IMG/VR virus record: IMGVR_UViG_3300020438_000112
Location: 1 to 37,618 of that record
Direction: 5' to 3' (one strand)
Origin: a virus
Length of the DNA: 37,618 nucleotides
Part shown: positions 7,018 to 18,112 of the stretch, one piece after another
How the letters are laid out: each line of letters begins with the position of its first letter
How positions within the stretch are numbered: position 1 is the stretch's first letter
Notes under the pieces: model-generated
The model's database searches: none
Seen by the model: only the letters and a program-made list of their open reading frames with translations
What the model was told of the DNA's origin: nothing
Made by a program: the position numbers and the translations under genes

Positions 7018-10000
7018 TGATAGAAACCTCGTTATCAAGAGTCAAAATCAATGAAGTAGTTCAGAGTCAAGTACCTGAATTCATTGATGCCGATAATCCT
7101 AACTTCGGCAATTTCTTAAAACAATATTATCTCTCTCAGGAATTTCAAGGGGGATCTGTTGATATTGCTGAAAATTTAGTAGATTATAAAAGTCTAGATT
7201 TTCTAAACAATAGAAACCTAATCGGATTCACCTCACTATCTCAATATTTGAGGGGTAAGCAAGATACGATATATGTTGACTCTACAGATGGTTGGCCAAC
7301 CTCTTATGGTTTGATAAAGATTGATGATGAAATTATTACGTACACAGGAATAGGAACAACATCATTTACAGGATGTATAAGAGGATTCAGTGGTATAGAG
7401 AATAATAAGAAAACTAATAAACCAGAATATCTAACATTTACAAAAACAGGTATAGGTACACATGAGAATAATTCACGTGTACAAAATCTTAGCAGTGTAT
7501 TTTTACAAAATTTCTATAAGAAACTAAAAACACAGGTGCTACCTGGTTTTACTGAGAGAAGTTTACATGGAAAGGTTTCTAAGAGTAATTTTATAAGACA
7601 AGCAAAAGACTTCTATCGTACGAAAGGAACAGAAGAAGCATTTGAGATATTATTTGGTGCACTGTATGGTGAAAAGGTTGAGATGATTCAACCAGCAAAG
7701 TTTTTAATCAAACCATCAGATGCAGATTATATCAGGACAGAAACTATAATTGCAAAACAGGTTACAGGTGATGCTCAGTCATTATCTGGTCAAACATTGT
7801 TTCAGAACACTAATCCACAGACAAGTGGGTCGATATACAATGTAGGTAGTAGTATAATTAATGGTGAAACATATTATAGTTTCGCTATATCTGAAGGAAC
7901 AACCTTTGGAAAATTTGTCCAAAAGAATAAAACTTATGTTACATCAAGTACTCCATCTGGATCTAGTGTTATTAATGTTGATAGTACTGTGGGTTTCAGC
8001 ACCGCAGGTCAACTCTATATTGGGAACGTTTCTTACTCGTATACAGGGAAGAACTACACGCAGTTCACGGGTATAACATCTACAGCGAGTATAGGATTAG
8101 GTTCTACAATTACACAAGGAACTAATGCTTATGCATACAATAACGACTCTTTAGTACAGGTTGAGATAGTAGGATCTCTTACTAAATTCAACGGTTCTGC
8201 TCTAAATCAAGTAGAAGATAGTTCTATAAATGTAAAGACTGTTGGAAAGGAACATGATAGTCTAAGATGGTCAAGTTGGATTCATAACGTATCCCCAAAA
8301 TACAACGTAGTAACTTTCAGAGCATTATCCTCATCAAGTTATGAGTTGACTCTAAATGCAGAGCATTCATTGTACTTTGGTGATGAGATAGAGATAGTAG
8401 ATATAGATGATGTAATCCTAAATGGAACAGTTGTAGCACTATTGTCTGATACTAGAGTATCTGTAACATGTGGAACGCTATCTGAATTCAAAGAATATTT
8501 TGTAAGAAGAAAAATAAAGACTAATCTTGGTGCTTCTGCTGATATACAGAACAGTTACTCTGACTCTTTAGATAATGTATTTGTTGCCTCCAACTCTCTA
8601 CCTCACTGGACAATCAATCCACAGAAAAGAATAAGATTATTTGATACTGTCAATGAATCCTTAGGCACAACAATCAATATTGCAGATCACAATTACTATG
8701 ATGGTGATCTTGTTACTTATACAGTATCTTTAGGAAATAAACTCACCAATCTTACAGTGGGTGAGTCATATTATATAAAGAGACTTACTCCAAATAGTAT
8801 TGCTCTTGCATATACTCCTGAGAATATTAGAAGTGCAAAGTACATAACTGCATTTACATCTACAGATCTAGCATCTATCTCAATCCATAATCTTACACCA
8901 AACATTTTTTATGGTACTGAAATAGGAGCTCAGAAACTATTACGTAAATTCTCTAAACCAGAATATGCTGATGACCATGAGAAGACTAAACAGGGTGGGG
9001 TAGGTTTATTTGCTAATGGTGTAGAGATATATTCATATAAGGCAACAGACACTGTAAACTTTGGAACACTAGAAAGTGTTGATGTTCTTAACACTGGTGG
9101 AGATTATGATGTTATAAACCCTCCTAGTCTATCTGTATCACAGGTAGGACATTCTGGGGTCGGAGCATCTGTCATAGCACAAATGAAAGGAGAACTTACT
9201 GATGTTCTTGTAGAGACACCAGGTTTAGATTATTTGGAGACTCCATCAGTATCAATCGTAGGTGGAAACAATAAAGATGCAGTTGTAAAAGCAGTTATGA
9301 AAATTGCTCCAATCACATTGGAGTTTGATAGCACCTCACAAGGTGGTATTGTAAATACTGCGACTGATAGATTTGTATTCTCAGACCCTCATGGTTTTGT
9401 GGATACAGAAGAGGTTATATACACCACTAATAGTAGTACACCTATAGGTATAGGCACCACACCTGGTACATTAGTTGATACATCTCCGTACTTTGTTGTA
9501 AAAATCAACGACCACGAATTCTTCCTATCAGAGTCAAAAAATGAAGCATTGCTTGGTATAGGAACTATTCCCATATCACAGAATGGTGGTGGATTGCATC
9601 AATTAAAAACAACTCGTAGAAGACTTACCGTAGATAAAATTGGTATAGAAAATTCTGGTGCATTTTACAATAGAAGACTGGAGACCATATCAGGTATAAA
9701 CACTTATATCGATCATATCAATATTGATAGACATGGTTTTGAATCAGGAGAGAAGATAAAGTACTCCTCATCTATAGGAGCTGCTGCTGGTCTAACCAAT
9801 AACTCAGAATATTATGTTATAAAGATTGATGCAAACTCTTTCAGGTTATCAACATTACAGGATCTCTCAGATCATGTTGATGTAACATCTACAGGTAGTG
9901 GTGTACATACATTCCAAGATCCTCCCATCAATATTGTTATCAACGGTAGACAAGGAATCAGTACATTTAATGCTACAGCACAACCATTGATACGTGGTGA

Positions 10001-13000
10001 AATTATAGGAGCACATGTCAACAATAAAGGAACTGATTTTGGATCTAAAGTTATAAACGATGACTTCAAACCAGATGTTACAGCAGTCACAGGTGACAAG
10101 GCATTCTTACAACCATTCATTATCAATGGTAAGATAGATCAAATTATAATCAAGTCAGGCGGTGAGAACTTTGTTAGTATTCCTGATATTATTATTACTG
10201 GTGATGGTGTAGGAGCAAAAGGAAAAGCAGTTGTGTCTGGTGGTAAGATAATTGCAATCAATATGATTGAGAAGGGTGCAAACTATACACAGACAGCAAC
10301 AACTGTAAAGGCAGAAACACCTGGTGATGGTGCTATATTGTCATCTAACGTAAAAGAGTGGACAGTCAATCAGGTAGAGAGATATGCTAAGATAAATGAC
10401 GTCATGCCTGATGATGGATTTTATGAGGTTCAACGTGACTCTGAGTTAGGTAATCCATATGTAAATTATTATGTTCCACGTAATCTAAGAACATACTTAG
10501 GTGATAATGGTAGCGACCACTCTCCTATATTAGGTTGGGCATATGATGGTAATCCAATCTACGGTCCTCACGTTTATAAGGAATCTGATGGTGGTGGTGG
10601 ATTAGATTACATCAAGTCATCTTATGATAAGTTGACTGGTGAAAGAACTAACGGACCTTCTATTGCAGAATATCCTTCTGGATTCTTTGTAGAAGATTTT
10701 ACATACACACCTGGTAAAGGAGATCTAGATGAACACAATGGTAGATTTGGTGTAACACCAGACTATCCAAATGGAGTATATGCATACTTTACAACTGTTC
10801 AACCATCTCAAGTTGCTAATGCTGGCAACCCATTCAACCGTGCTAGAGTCCCAGTATTCCCATATGTAGTGGGTGACTCATACAAATCTAAAGTTGAACC
10901 ACTAAATCTAGGATATGATTTTGATCAAGATGTAGATCCTGTATCATACGGTTTAGTTAGAAACGTCAAACCTTACAATATCAATGATTATGAGTTTATC
11001 TCAAATTCTCAGAAGAACACAAAACTCGCTTCCAAAATCATACGTGCAAGCAGTGGTAGTGTTAGTGGAATTGATCTTATCGATGGCGGTAGCGAGTATC
11101 GTGTTGGTGACGCTCTACTATTTGATAATGAAAGAACCGATGGATTTGGTGCAATTGGATCTGTTCTCAAGATTTATGGACCACAACTCAATAATATCAC
11201 GACAACAGTACAACGGTTACCAGACACAACTTTTATATACTCTCCTGGACAGATTACAGGTATAACGACTGTACCTCATGGATTCCTAACTGGAACAGAT
11301 GTAAACATAAGAAATGTATCTGGAACCGAGCATGATGTAATACAGGGTATGCATAGAATTACAGTTCCTAGAGTATTCTCAGGAATTGCAAGTGCTATAG
11401 AAACATTAGGTGGTGGTGGCAACTCAGGTCTTACTACCAGCATCAAACTTGTTGATGATGTAAACAAATTCCAAGTAAATGATATTATCAGAATTGATCA
11501 TGAAGAGTTGAAGATATTTGGTATTGACAAATTACAGAATGAGATAGATTGTCTAAGAATACAAAATGGAACTGCTGGTACAGGACATACTGTATTCAGT
11601 AAAGTTGAGAAGTTAGTAAATGAATTTACATTCCCACTTTCAGGTTGTCCAGAAACTCCCGTAGATTATACAGTTTACTTTGATGCACCGAATGTAGTTG
11701 GTGCAGGACTCTCTGCTGGTGCTGGTATAGGGCATACTATAACAACATTAGACTTTGGTACTCGTAAGATACCAACACAAACAATCTTCTTACCAAGACA
11801 TAGTATTCAGCATGGTGAGAAACTTTCATACTCACCTGGTGCTGGTACAACTCTTACATATCAAGCACCTGGTGTTGGTACTGCATCTGGTTGGACTGCA
11901 CCCCTACCATCAGAAGTATATGGATATGTAATAGATCAAAACTTAGTGGGTATCGTAACAACTGTTGCTGGAATTAGATCATCCTCAGAAAGAGTCTTCT
12001 TCTATCCAGACCAGACTGGTATTGGTAACACACACTTCTTCCAAACTGTCAGAGGACAAATCACAGGTGATATAGACATTGTCAAGGTTACTGCTACAAC
12101 TAACGAAGAGCATACCTTGAGACCCCTTGATATCATTGACTTATCAGTGGTCTCTACTGGCACAAGTTCTCTTGCTATGTCTTATAATTCTGCTACTAGA
12201 TTTGTAAGTATAGGTTCATCTATCAACCCACTTATAAAGGTTAGAGAAGGTGACTTGTTAGAATTTGATGTTTCTGATGCTTCACTACAGAATACTAAAT
12301 TAGAGTTCTACAAAGATCAAGATTTCAAGAAGCAATTTGTAGGATCTGGTGTTTCTACTATGGAGATTACATATACAGCAGCACATGGTGAAGCTGGTGG
12401 TAAAGCATCTATAAGATTTACACCACAAGCACCTAATGTTGTATATTACAAACTAGCATCTCAGGACATATCAAAAGTTATTGAGACTAATCAAGATATT
12501 GATGATTTCACTAAGATAATTGTTATACCTAGTGAGTTTACTGGTAAGGGTACAATCAGCTCAGTGACCAGCAACTCCTTTGATTACTTTATAGATCAAG
12601 AAGCAGAAAGAGTAGGTTATACTACTAACACTGCTGTGATGTCATATACAACTAATTCACAGAATGATCATGGTCCTATAGCACAAGTGCAACTTGTGTC
12701 TGGTGGTGTAGGGTTCAAAGATATACCTCAAGTTTCAGTAGCGAGTACAACTGGTAAGTCAGCACTTGTAGAAGCAAGGGGAAATGATATTGGTAGACTT
12801 GATGAAGTCAAACTTTTAGACATTGGTTTTGATTATCCTTCTGATAAGACATTGAAACCACAGGCAGCAATGCCACAGGTTGTATTCTTAAAAGATAACT
12901 TCTCAGTTGACACTGTAGCAATTACATCTACAGGTGGTAAGTATCTAACTGCACCTGACCTTGTTCTATTCAATACTAAAACAAAACAAGAAAATAGTCT

Positions 13001-15218
13001 AACTCAATTTAGAGCAAAGTTGAGTGGATCATCAGTATCTGATGTACAGGTAATCAGTGGTGGTGGTAACTTGAGAAGTGGTGATAACAGTTTATTCTCT
13101 GTCAATAATACTAACGGTGTTGGTATTGTTACCGTCACATATAGTGCTCCTACAGTTACTGTTACACTACAGACACCAAGCACTGGATATGATGCAACTA
13201 ATCCTATACCATTCTCAATCAATGATAGAGTTTTTGTTGAGAACGTAGGTGTAACAACAGGTCATGGATACAATTCGTCAACTTATGGATATGAGTTCTT
13301 TACACTAAAAACAGTCAATCAAGCGACTGGATTAGTCAATCAAGCAACTATACAATATGATGTAGATATAGATCCTGGTAATTATGATCTTGCCACATAT
13401 GGTTCAGTATCTAATGAGAAAGATGTTGCTAAGTTTGATGTTGGTCTAAAAGAAGGTGAGTTCTTCAAAGGTGAGACTGTCATTACATCTAGAGGAAAGA
13501 TATCAAAGGTTATTACTGGAGAGGGTAAATCAAGAAACGTTCTACGTGTTGACAATATAGTTGGATTCAGTACAGGCGACAGTCTCATAGGTCAGTTATC
13601 AAATGCTGGTGGTACTATTGATAAACTAGCAGCTTATGAAGGATCATTTGATGTAGGTGTATTCCACAGTAAACCATTTGGATGGGAAAAAGATACTGGT
13701 AAATTATCTAATAGAGATCAAAGAATACAAGACAATGATTATTATCAGCAGTTTGCATATTCACTAAGATCTCAGGTTGGTATATCATCATGGGGTGAAC
13801 CAGTTGATTCACTTGCACACCCTGCTGGATTCAAGAAGCACTCTGATCTCCTTATATCATCTGTACCTGTAGGTCTTGGTAGCACTGCTAACGGTATCGT
13901 TGCCATAGGAACTGCTTCTGCATCTGTTGTTCTTATAGACGGTGAGGGTGCACTCAAGAATTATCATGACTACGATCTTGTGTACGAGAACCCTGCTCCT
14001 GACTTATCTGTAAGTAATGAAGTAGTGTTCAAGTCTACTAGATTTGATCAATCACTTGTATGTCTGACTAACCGTGTACTAGAGATAGATGATATCTCAC
14101 CACAGTTCTACTCAGATCCTAACCTATTGAGGGTTGTTGAAATTGATGCTTTTGATATTGCCAATCCTTCAGGTCCTCAAGCAATCAAATATCATGCACA
14201 GGTTGTGCTTGATGCTGCATTACAGTTAGCATATAACACAACACAGTATTGTGAATTTACTGTATTCCATAATGGATCCGATGCTTATCTCAACCAATAT
14301 TCAGACTTGTCTGACTCGTTTGATCTTGGTGAGTTTATACTCCAGCAGAATGGTAATATCATCTCTGTATCATTCAGTCCTTATAATACTACCTTGACTT
14401 ATGATGTTACTTTCTACAAGGAAATCATAGGTAAGCAGGTTAGCACAGGAACTACCTCATACTCCAACATTGTCAAGTCTGGTGTAAGTTCTGTATTTGC
14501 AGCAAATGCAAGTCCATCAACTGTGACATTAGAAGATATTGATTCAACAGAATTCAAGTCTGGTAACATCATAGTTGTTCACACTGGTGCTGATGATAAG
14601 GAGATTGAAGAATACAACTTCTTAGCAAATGGTGCTGGTATGCTATTCACTGACTTTGGTAACATGGACAGTGGAGATAAGATAGGTAATTTTGATGTTA
14701 TACAGAACGCTGGTGTAATCAAACTTAGGTATACACCTAACGCTAACACAGCAGTAACAGTACAGACATTGACCACTATGGTTGGTGTAGCAACAACTGC
14801 TACAGGTGCCAGTGTTGATAATATTGATATTGGAGACGCTCAGTTGCATGCAACTAGAACAGAGATATCTGCTTCTGGTAGTCCTTCAGAAACAACCTTA
14901 TCAACTAAGTCTTATAATAACTTTACATCATTCAAGTATTTTGTAGAAATACATAATACTACTGACAGTAAGTATTCTTGCTTCAATGTGGCAGCGAATG
15001 CTTTTGATAGTCGTATCAACTTCAACGTTTATAATAATCTGTCTACAGCAGATAATGCGAAACGGGACATACGTGCTATAAACATGGTTGCTAGTGGCAA
15101 CAATGCACTCTTAAGATTTACTCCAGCAGCAAGCAAAGCATATGTTGTGAGAGTTTCTGAAATAAGAATAGACAAACCAGATAACGTCGCAGACGACAAC
15201 ACGATAACACTCAGCTAA
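7017..15218 (+). CDS. Giant baseplate/virion structural protein with YHYH domain (gp7 position)
   Basis: 2733 residues, the largest gene here. It sits where T4 has gp7 (1032 residues), between gp6 and gp8, so it may be the cyanophage wedge counterpart; sequence alone does not prove this. The N-terminal region (1-65) is non-repetitive. Beta-rich modules follow: IDDEIITYTG...RGFSG (about 103-125), repeats of the type HGF-x-[ST]GE...YYVIKI-x-x-N-x-F (about 777-967), and GG-x-x-Y-x-x-P repeats resembling beta-helix or adhesin strands. A YHYH domain spans about 1145-1275 (ILGWAYDGNPIYGPHVY at about 1171-1187, later a GFF-x-EDFTY strand, D-x-NGR and TP-x-YP-x-G-x-YAYF). Its size suggests a peripheral baseplate or fibre-attachment role. 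Coupled by TAATG at both ends. Confidence 0.8.
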   Translation: MIETSLSRVKINEVVQSQVPEFIDADNPNFGNFLKQYYLSQEFQGGSVDIAENLVDYKSLDFLNNRNLIGFTSLSQYLRGKQDTIYVDSTDGWPTSYGLIKIDDEIITYTGIGTTSFTGCIRGFSGIENNKKTNKPEYLTFTKTGIGTHENNSRVQNLSSVFLQNFYKKLKTQVLPGFTERSLHGKVSKSNFIRQAKDFYRTKGTEEAFEILFGALYGEKVEMIQPAKFLIKPSDADYIRTETIIAKQVTGDAQSLSGQTLFQNTNPQTSGSIYNVGSSIINGETYYSFAISEGTTFGKFVQKNKTYVTSSTPSGSSVINVDSTVGFSTAGQLYIGNVSYSYTGKNYTQFTGITSTASIGLGSTITQGTNAYAYNNDSLVQVEIVGSLTKFNGSALNQVEDSSINVKTVGKEHDSLRWSSWIHNVSPKYNVVTFRALSSSSYELTLNAEHSLYFGDEIEIVDIDDVILNGTVVALLSDTRVSVTCGTLSEFKEYFVRRKIKTNLGASADIQNSYSDSLDNVFVASNSLPHWTINPQKRIRLFDTVNESLGTTINIADHNYYDGDLVTYTVSLGNKLTNLTVGESYYIKRLTPNSIALAYTPENIRSAKYITAFTSTDLASISIHNLTPNIFYGTEIGAQKLLRKFSKPEYADDHEKTKQGGVGLFANGVEIYSYKATDTVNFGTLESVDVLNTGGDYDVINPPSLSVSQVGHSGVGASVIAQMKGELTDVLVETPGLDYLETPSVSIVGGNNKDAVVKAVMKIAPITLEFDSTSQGGIVNTATDRFVFSDPHGFVDTEEVIYTTNSSTPIGIGTTPGTLVDTSPYFVVKINDHEFFLSESKNEALLGIGTIPISQNGGGLHQLKTTRRRLTVDKIGIENSGAFYNRRLETISGINTYIDHINIDRHGFESGEKIKYSSSIGAAAGLTNNSEYYVIKIDANSFRLSTLQDLSDHVDVTSTGSGVHTFQDPPINIVINGRQGISTFNATAQPLIRGEIIGAHVNNKGTDFGSKVINDDFKPDVTAVTGDKAFLQPFIINGKIDQIIIKSGGENFVSIPDIIITGDGVGAKGKAVVSGGKIIAINMIEKGANYTQTATTVKAETPGDGAILSSNVKEWTVNQVERYAKINDVMPDDGFYEVQRDSELGNPYVNYYVPRNLRTYLGDNGSDHSPILGWAYDGNPIYGPHVYKESDGGGGLDYIKSSYDKLTGERTNGPSIAEYPSGFFVEDFTYTPGKGDLDEHNGRFGVTPDYPNGVYAYFTTVQPSQVANAGNPFNRARVPVFPYVVGDSYKSKVEPLNLGYDFDQDVDPVSYGLVRNVKPYNINDYEFISNSQKNTKLASKIIRASSGSVSGIDLIDGGSEYRVGDALLFDNERTDGFGAIGSVLKIYGPQLNNITTTVQRLPDTTFIYSPGQITGITTVPHGFLTGTDVNIRNVSGTEHDVIQGMHRITVPRVFSGIASAIETLGGGGNSGLTTSIKLVDDVNKFQVNDIIRIDHEELKIFGIDKLQNEIDCLRIQNGTAGTGHTVFSKVEKLVNEFTFPLSGCPETPVDYTVYFDAPNVVGAGLSAGAGIGHTITTLDFGTRKIPTQTIFLPRHSIQHGEKLSYSPGAGTTLTYQAPGVGTASGWTAPLPSEVYGYVIDQNLVGIVTTVAGIRSSSERVFFYPDQTGIGNTHFFQTVRGQITGDIDIVKVTATTNEEHTLRPLDIIDLSVVSTGTSSLAMSYNSATRFVSIGSSINPLIKVREGDLLEFDVSDASLQNTKLEFYKDQDFKKQFVGSGVSTMEITYTAAHGEAGGKASIRFTPQAPNVVYYKLASQDISKVIETNQDIDDFTKIIVIPSEFTGKGTISSVTSNSFDYFIDQEAERVGYTTNTAVMSYTTNSQNDHGPIAQVQLVSGGVGFKDIPQVSVASTTGKSALVEARGNDIGRLDEVKLLDIGFDYPSDKTLKPQAAMPQVVFLKDNFSVDTVAITSTGGKYLTAPDLVLFNTKTKQENSLTQFRAKLSGSSVSDVQVISGGGNLRSGDNSLFSVNNTNGVGIVTVTYSAPTVTVTLQTPSTGYDATNPIPFSINDRVFVENVGVTTGHGYNSSTYGYEFFTLKTVNQATGLVNQATIQYDVDIDPGNYDLATYGSVSNEKDVAKFDVGLKEGEFFKGETVITSRGKISKVITGEGKSRNVLRVDNIVGFSTGDSLIGQLSNAGGTIDKLAAYEGSFDVGVFHSKPFGWEKDTGKLSNRDQRIQDNDYYQQFAYSLRSQVGISSWGEPVDSLAHPAGFKKHSDLLISSVPVGLGSTANGIVAIGTASASVVLIDGEGALKNYHDYDLVYENPAPDLSVSNEVVFKSTRFDQSLVCLTNRVLEIDDISPQFYSDPNLLRVVEIDAFDIANPSGPQAIKYHAQVVLDAALQLAYNTTQYCEFTVFHNGSDAYLNQYSDLSDSFDLGEFILQQNGNIISVSFSPYNTTLTYDVTFYKEIIGKQVSTGTTSYSNIVKSGVSSVFAANASPSTVTLEDIDSTEFKSGNIIVVHTGADDKEIEEYNFLANGAGMLFTDFGNMDSGDKIGNFDVIQNAGVIKLRYTPNANTAVTVQTLTTMVGVATTATGASVDNIDIGDAQLHATRTEISASGSPSETTLSTKSYNNFTSFKYFVEIHNTTDSKYSCFNVAANAFDSRINFNVYNNLSTADNAKRDIRAINMVASGNNALLRFTPAASKAYVVRVSEIRIDKPDNVADDNTITLS

Positions 15219-18085
15219 TGTCATTTCAATTAGGTTCCGTAAATAGGCAATTCAATACAGAGTCAGAGACTTTTGTACAGTCTTTCAATCTGACTCATGA
15301 TGGTGATCCTTTATTTCATAAGAAATTTGATGGATCAGATAACTCAGAAGTATTATTAGGTGACGATTCTTTTGTTATCAAAAATCATTTTTTTGTAACT
15401 GGTGAGCAAGTAAAATATCAAGCAGACACAGACTTGTCTGGTAGTCCAATAGGAATACAACATGGTCTAAATGGTGTTGGTGCTGCGACAACATTACCAC
15501 AAGATGTATTTGTAATCAAAGTAAGTGAAAATAATTTTCGGGTTGCTGCAACAAAGGCGTTAGCAAAAGCAGGAAGTCCCATTGGTTTGACAACTGTAGG
15601 TGCTGGTGTAACTCATACATTTACATCAATAGATAAGAATTCAAAGTGTGTAATAGCGATTGATGATATCATACAATCACCAGTTTATAAAAGAAATGGT
15701 GCTACAACTACATTAGTATCAATAGCAAACCGTGAAGCGAATGTTGCTGATGCATCATTCATGAAGCAGTATGATCTTTTACAAATTGACAATGAAATAG
15801 TTCGTATCGCTGCTTTACATTTCAATGGTGTGCAGAATAAATTATTACTAGACAGAAACTGGATGGGTACTACAAAGCAGGGACACTCTGTTGGTGATAC
15901 TGTAGAGTTAGTTTTTGGTGATTATAATATTGTGAATGATAAGATAACATTTGCTGATGTTCCATTTGGTGGTACAAGACAAACTGTAGGTATTGACTCT
16001 AGTGATTTTGTTGGTAATACATTTGGTGCTTTGACTGAAATATTCCAGACTGGTACAAAGGTAAAAATTAGAAGTTTGAACCCACCAGTACCGTTAGTTG
16101 CTAACGATGATTACTTCATCATAACAAATGCTGCAAACAACTTTTCTTTTGCTGCTACAAAAGGTGAGGCATTAGTTGGTGCTGCTATAACTCTATCAAA
16201 TTCTGGTATAGGAACTCATAAACTAATTGTTGCTGATATACTAGAAGGTTCTTCTTTCCATGGTAGACAATTTATCAGATCTGACTATGCTGGTAATGTT
16301 ATATTAGATGATATATCACAGAATTTTACGGGTATAGGAAAGACATTCACACTTACAGAAGAAGGTAATAATACCACTGGTATCACTAGCGACTTTGGTG
16401 CTATATTGATAAACAATATCTTTCAGAAACCAGAGGTAGACTATAATTTCTTGAGTTCTCCATCACCAGGTATTACGTCTGTGAGATTTACTGGTAATGA
16501 AGCACCTGGCGTTACAGAGGTGTTATCAGATGATGATGTAAATGCTAACAGACTTCCAAGAAAAGGTATATTGGTATCTGTTTCTAACTCAGAAGGACTA
16601 GGATATCTGCCAGGTCAGTATGATGACATAAGATTGGAGAGTGCAAGCACTGGTATAGGTGCATCTATTGCAGTTGAAATAGGTGTTGGTAATAGTATTT
16701 CAAGATTTAGACTACAAAATCCTGGTTTTGGATACACAACTGGTGAGTATTTGAATGTAGTGGGTATACCAACCATATCATCTTATGGTTCTGACTTTTC
16801 AGCAGCACAATTTACTGTTGTTGATACAGCAGATGATGAGTTTACTGGGTTTGTATTTGGTAAATTACAAGTTCTTGATGATATATCCGATCTATTTGAT
16901 GGTAGAAAGAAGATATTCACTCTAAAAGAGGACAACGTAACAATTAGTATTGAAAAAATTGAAGGAAGCATCCTAAGTTTACAAGATGTACTGATGATAT
17001 TTGTAAATGACACACTACAAAAACCAGGTGTGGCATATAAATTTGAAGGTGGTACACAAATAGAGTTTTTAGAACCACCAGTTGAGGGTTCTGTCTGTCA
17101 AATACTATTCTACAGAGGTACTGATAAAGATATTTCCACAACATCATCACTAGAATCAATCAAAACTGGTGATGGTCTTACAATCAAGAGACAAGACGAG
17201 AGAGTGGTCAGAGGTATCTTATCAAGAGACTCCTTACAGACTACAAACTATAAGGGTGTCAATATATCTGCTACAAAAATACCAAGAAGACCAGTTATGT
17301 GGTCTAAACAACAAGACGACTTGTTCATTGAAGGTGTAAAAGTAAGTAAATCAAGAGATATCTACGAACCAAGAATATTCCCTGCTACAAGATTGATAAA
17401 ATCAGTGGATGTTGGTGACTCAACAGCGTATGTAATCGGTGGTGCATTAGCATTCAAGAAAACTGAGACAAATACTGGTTATTCTCCTACCACAGACTTT
17501 GCAGTCAAGATTATAGATGATAATTTTGAAACTGGATTTGGTTCTACTACATTTGAGATGAAGATTGATAAACAAACATCTGCAAATATCTTTGGAGATG
17601 AGGGTAATATCATAGGTGTCGGTACAGCAGCATCAAGACTATCAATGCATCTGTATTTACCAACAGATAACCAATTAAGAAACACTCGTTTTGGTGGTTT
17701 GACAAAAACTGGTATCAGTACAGGTGATTATATGGTGGTGAGTAGATCAAATGTTGGTACTGGATTAACATCTAAAAATACTGCTGATAATGCGACTGTT
17801 GGAATTGCAACTGAATTTATTGATGGAGTTTATCAGATTGCTGACATAGAAGATGTCACAGCACAGATAGTCAAAGTCCATATTAATATTGAGACAGGTC
17901 ATGGACTAAACTTTACAGGTCTCAGCAGTGATATAGGTAATTATTACGGGTCTTATTCTTGGGGTAAAGTGGTCACAGGATCTATAGGAACATCCTTCTC
18001 TGTCAATACTTTAGATGGTGTTACTGGTCTATCCACTGCACCACAAGTCATTAGAGATGAAAAATTACTTGTGGATTATCCATAA
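15218..18085 (+). CDS. Virion structural protein (955 aa), baseplate-associated
   Basis: 955 residues, coupled to the giant gene by a TAATG overlap and followed by gp8. It contains the same modules as its neighbour: TGEQVKYQ...DVFVIKVSENNFRVAATKA...GVTHTF (about 58-136), a second copy near 275-340, and an ID-N-EIVRI...RNWMGT module (about 185-226). In the middle, ILINNIFQKP (about 403-412) and MIFVNDTLQKPGVAYKF (about 593-609) are copies of a strand motif common in phage fibre proteins (x-x-V-x-x-D/N-x-x-QKP-x-x-x-Y). The sharing of modules suggests origin by domain shuffling or duplication with the 2733-residue protein. Probably a baseplate or fibre-connector protein; no T4 homolog recognised. 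Confidence 0.72.
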   Translation: MSFQLGSVNRQFNTESETFVQSFNLTHDGDPLFHKKFDGSDNSEVLLGDDSFVIKNHFFVTGEQVKYQADTDLSGSPIGIQHGLNGVGAATTLPQDVFVIKVSENNFRVAATKALAKAGSPIGLTTVGAGVTHTFTSIDKNSKCVIAIDDIIQSPVYKRNGATTTLVSIANREANVADASFMKQYDLLQIDNEIVRIAALHFNGVQNKLLLDRNWMGTTKQGHSVGDTVELVFGDYNIVNDKITFADVPFGGTRQTVGIDSSDFVGNTFGALTEIFQTGTKVKIRSLNPPVPLVANDDYFIITNAANNFSFAATKGEALVGAAITLSNSGIGTHKLIVADILEGSSFHGRQFIRSDYAGNVILDDISQNFTGIGKTFTLTEEGNNTTGITSDFGAILINNIFQKPEVDYNFLSSPSPGITSVRFTGNEAPGVTEVLSDDDVNANRLPRKGILVSVSNSEGLGYLPGQYDDIRLESASTGIGASIAVEIGVGNSISRFRLQNPGFGYTTGEYLNVVGIPTISSYGSDFSAAQFTVVDTADDEFTGFVFGKLQVLDDISDLFDGRKKIFTLKEDNVTISIEKIEGSILSLQDVLMIFVNDTLQKPGVAYKFEGGTQIEFLEPPVEGSVCQILFYRGTDKDISTTSSLESIKTGDGLTIKRQDERVVRGILSRDSLQTTNYKGVNISATKIPRRPVMWSKQQDDLFIEGVKVSKSRDIYEPRIFPATRLIKSVDVGDSTAYVIGGALAFKKTETNTGYSPTTDFAVKIIDDNFETGFGSTTFEMKIDKQTSANIFGDEGNIIGVGTAASRLSMHLYLPTDNQLRNTRFGGLTKTGISTGDYMVVSRSNVGTGLTSKNTADNATVGIATEFIDGVYQIADIEDVTAQIVKVHINIETGHGLNFTGLSSDIGNYYGSYSWGKVVTGSIGTSFSVNTLDGVTGLSTAPQVIRDEKLLVDYP

Positions 18086-18107
18086 ATAGGTTGATAGAAA
18101 TTAAATA
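18081..18107 (+). promoter_or_regulatory. T4-like late promoter motifs before gp8
   Basis: CATAAATA (18081-18088) contains the TAA stop of the upstream gene (18083-18085). A weaker TTAAATA follows at 18101-18107. The gp8 ATG is at 18113. The first motif is the better match and has suitable spacing. Confidence 0.55.
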
Positions 18108-18112
18108 GGTAA

